Shown here: positions 5,135 through 6,497 of the stretch, piece by piece
Layout: each line of letters opens with the position of its first letter
Numbering within the stretch: position 1 is the stretch's first letter
DNA from: JAVBUZ01 sp031554725
Lineage (GTDB): Bacteria > Bacillota > Clostridia > Lachnospirales > Lachnospiraceae
Length of the DNA stretch: 6,497 nt
Direction: 5' to 3'
Assembly (NCBI GenBank): GCA_031554725.1
Contig: JAVBUZ010000070.1
Coordinates: 1 to 6,497, forward strand
Made by a program: the position numbers and the translations under genes
The notes under the pieces: model-generated
Database searches by the model: none
The model's input: the letters and a program-made list of their open reading frames with translations, nothing else
Told to the model about the DNA's origin: nothing

Positions 5135-5632
5135 ATGAAAACAAAAAAAATAACGTTATTAGGTGTATTTACTGCCCTGGCTTTAATTATATATATTGTA
5201 GAATCATTTTTACCACCTCTTGCGCCTATTCCTGGTATAAAGCTTGGGCTTTCGAATGTGGTAACTTTAGTTCTGCTTTTAAACTATAGTAAAAAAGAAA
5301 CCTTTTTGGTTCTTTTGGCTCGTATTTTGTTATCCGGCATTTTTACAGGTCAAGCACTTTATGTGCTTTATAGCCTAGCAGGGGGTATTCTTTGTTTCCT
5401 CGCTATGGCAGCAGTAAGTAGCTTTCTAAAAGGTCATTATATTTTCCTAACAAGTATTGTAGGGAGCTGTTTTCACAATTTAGGGCAAATTCTTATAGCC
5501 TTAGCGGTCACAAAGGTTTGGGGGCTATGGGCATACTTTCCTATATTAGTAATCAGCGGTGTGCTTACTGGTTTATTTACTGGACTATGCGCACATTTTT
5601 CTCAAAAGTATATTATGCCACACGTTTCTTAA
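5135..5632 (+). CDS. Gx transporter family membrane protein (Hpre_diP_synt_I family), 165 aa
   Basis: Small integral membrane protein with about five hydrophobic segments (roughly 7-25, 38-50, 57-75, 80-98, 104-125, 132-153). Family signatures: PPLAPIPGIKLGLSNVVTL (27-45), ARILLSGIFTGQ (62-73) and GSCFHNLGQILIA (110-122). The family was historically labelled heptaprenyl diphosphate synthase component I, but the fold resembles transporter S-components, and a related protein is EetB of the Listeria extracellular electron transfer locus (from memory). Usual partners (NusG-domain-II protein, polyprenyl synthase) are absent here, so the substrate is unknown. An earlier ATG at 5114 has no ribosome site. 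The ATG at 5135 gives the usual MKTKK-type N-terminus and has GAAAGG upstream, though 13 bases away. Its last 20 bases overlap the MATE gene end to end. Confidence 0.85.
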   Translation: MKTKKITLLGVFTALALIIYIVESFLPPLAPIPGIKLGLSNVVTLVLLLNYSKKETFLVLLARILLSGIFTGQALYVLYSLAGGILCFLAMAAVSSFLKGHYIFLTSIVGSCFHNLGQILIALAVTKVWGLWAYFPILVISGVLTGLFTGLCAHFSQKYIMPHVS

Positions 5633-6497
5633 GCTTAAGTTTGCTAAAAAGCAGATAATATATAGTAAACATAGTGGTGGTAATTACCCAAGTTAGTGGG
5701 TAGCTAAACATAATGGTGTACATGTCTCTTTTATGGGGAACAGCTATCATTATCCAAAATACCCTCACTACGCAGATGCCCAGGCAACAAATCAACATAG
5801 GAATCCATGTATCACCCACACCTCTAAGTGCACCTGATAAAATCTCAATTGCCACATAGGTAATGTAAACAGGCACAAGGTATCTCATCATATTAATACC
5901 AATCTCAACTACTGCTGCATCTGAGGTAAATAAGCGACAGCAGTAGACTCCCCAATTATATAGAATAAATGACACCACAACGGTGGTTCCAACGCTCATC
6001 CCCATACAGCTTCTAATTCCCTTGCGTACACGATCCATTTTATTTGCTCCATAGTTTTGACCGACAAAGGTTGTAACTGCAATACCAAAAGCACTAATTG
6101 TCATCCAGAAAAGTCCATCTATTTTACTATAGGCTGTCCACGCGGCAACGGTGTCTGTTCCCAGAGAGTTTACCGCTGCTTGAATGATCACATTAGAAGA
6201 GGTATACATAACAGACTGTAGTCCTGCTGGAAAGCCAATCTTAATAATTCGGACAAACATTCTACTATCAATTTTTATCTTCTTTAATTCCAAGCGATGT
6301 ATATCTTTTGCGCGCATAAGCACCCAAATAACCATAATTGCACTTAAGGCTTGGGAAAGTATCGTAGCAAGAGCTGCTCCTGCCACACCCATACGAAGAA
6401 CTAATACAAAAACAATATCTAAAATTATATTGACCACACAGCTTATCATAAGAAAGTATAAAGGGCGCTTTGAATCCCCAACTGCACGAAGAATACC
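5613..6497 (-). CDS. MATE-family multidrug efflux transporter (partial, N-terminus beyond right edge)
   Basis: The last 294 residues of a Na+- or H+-driven efflux protein in the cytoplasmic membrane; full MATE proteins are about 450 residues, so about a third is missing. The frame is open to the window edge and starts there with GILRAVGDSKRPLYFL, the conserved stretch near the end of the first six-helix half. Then come the linker and second half: GFPAGLQSVMYTSSN, FVGQNYGA and ALRGVGDTWIPM, each typical of MATE/NorM-DinF proteins, with hydrophobic segments throughout. The first methionine inside the window (6447-6449) is internal, not the start. The lysine-rich tail KLKLKKRVA ends at 5613-5615, inside the convergent Gx-transporter gene. 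Substrate cannot be told from sequence. Confidence 0.92.
   Translation of the reverse strand, partial: GILRAVGDSKRPLYFLMISCVVNIILDIVFVLVLRMGVAGAALATILSQALSAIMVIWVLMRAKDIHRLELKKIKIDSRMFVRIIKIGFPAGLQSVMYTSSNVIIQAAVNSLGTDTVAAWTAYSKIDGLFWMTISAFGIAVTTFVGQNYGANKMDRVRKGIRSCMGMSVGTTVVVSFILYNWGVYCCRLFTSDAAVVEIGINMMRYLVPVYITYVAIEILSGALRGVGDTWIPMLICCLGICVVRVFWIMIAVPHKRDMYTIMFSYPLTWVITTTMFTIYYLLFSKLKLKKRVA
5628..5639. repeat. Perfect 12-bp palindrome at the convergent gene ends
   Basis: CTTAAGCTTAAG spans the Gx-transporter stop codon and codes for the Lys-Leu repeat in the MATE tail. With flanking TTT/AAA-type bases it extends to an imperfect 18-bp palindrome. It has no GC-rich stem or loop, so a role as a bidirectional terminator is doubtful. 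Confidence 0.4.

Overview
The window is low-GC DNA with Shine-Dalgarno-type ribosome sites. Its LytTR/GHKL two-component pair, Gx-transporter family protein and Crp/Fnr regulator with an SASC motif point to an anaerobic Firmicute, most likely Clostridia and possibly Lachnospiraceae. That assignment is inference from protein style only.

Left part (1-4521) is all on the minus strand. In transcription order it holds a CLC-family anion transporter that looks like the fluoride-type (CLC-F) branch (3244-4521), a thioredoxin (2833-3147), a Crp/Fnr-family regulator (2129-2806), a LytTR response regulator (1400-2107), a GHKL sensor kinase (90-1403) and the first 22 codons of a membrane protein running off the left edge (1-67). 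From thioredoxin onward the gaps are 26, 21, -4 and 22 nt, so this is very probably one operon. Its promoter has an extended -10 (TGC-TATAAT), a poor -35 and a TGTGAC-N3-GTCACA palindrome centred near -40. That is the class II activator position, and the palindrome matches the DNA-reading residues (R-E-x-x-x-R) of the Crp/Fnr protein in the same operon. The cluster therefore looks like an autoregulated redox/stress and cell-surface signalling unit.

Middle part (4522-5134) is a gene-poor divergent region of about 600 bp. It contains a clc promoter and two long imperfect palindromes, 4660-4795 and 4889-5041, in opposite orientation. They share an exact core (ACGTAATGGT on the 5' arm, CCAACGT on the 3' arm), the same asymmetric 13-14 nt bulge carrying CACTCT, and stems that pair through compensatory changes. 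I read them as two diverged copies of one structured RNA or ERIC-like repeat family, which I do not recognise. This is the most interesting part of the window.

Right part: a plus-strand Gx-transporter family membrane protein (5135-5632) converges on, and overlaps by 20 bp, the minus-strand 3' two-thirds of a MATE-family efflux pump (5613 to beyond the right edge).
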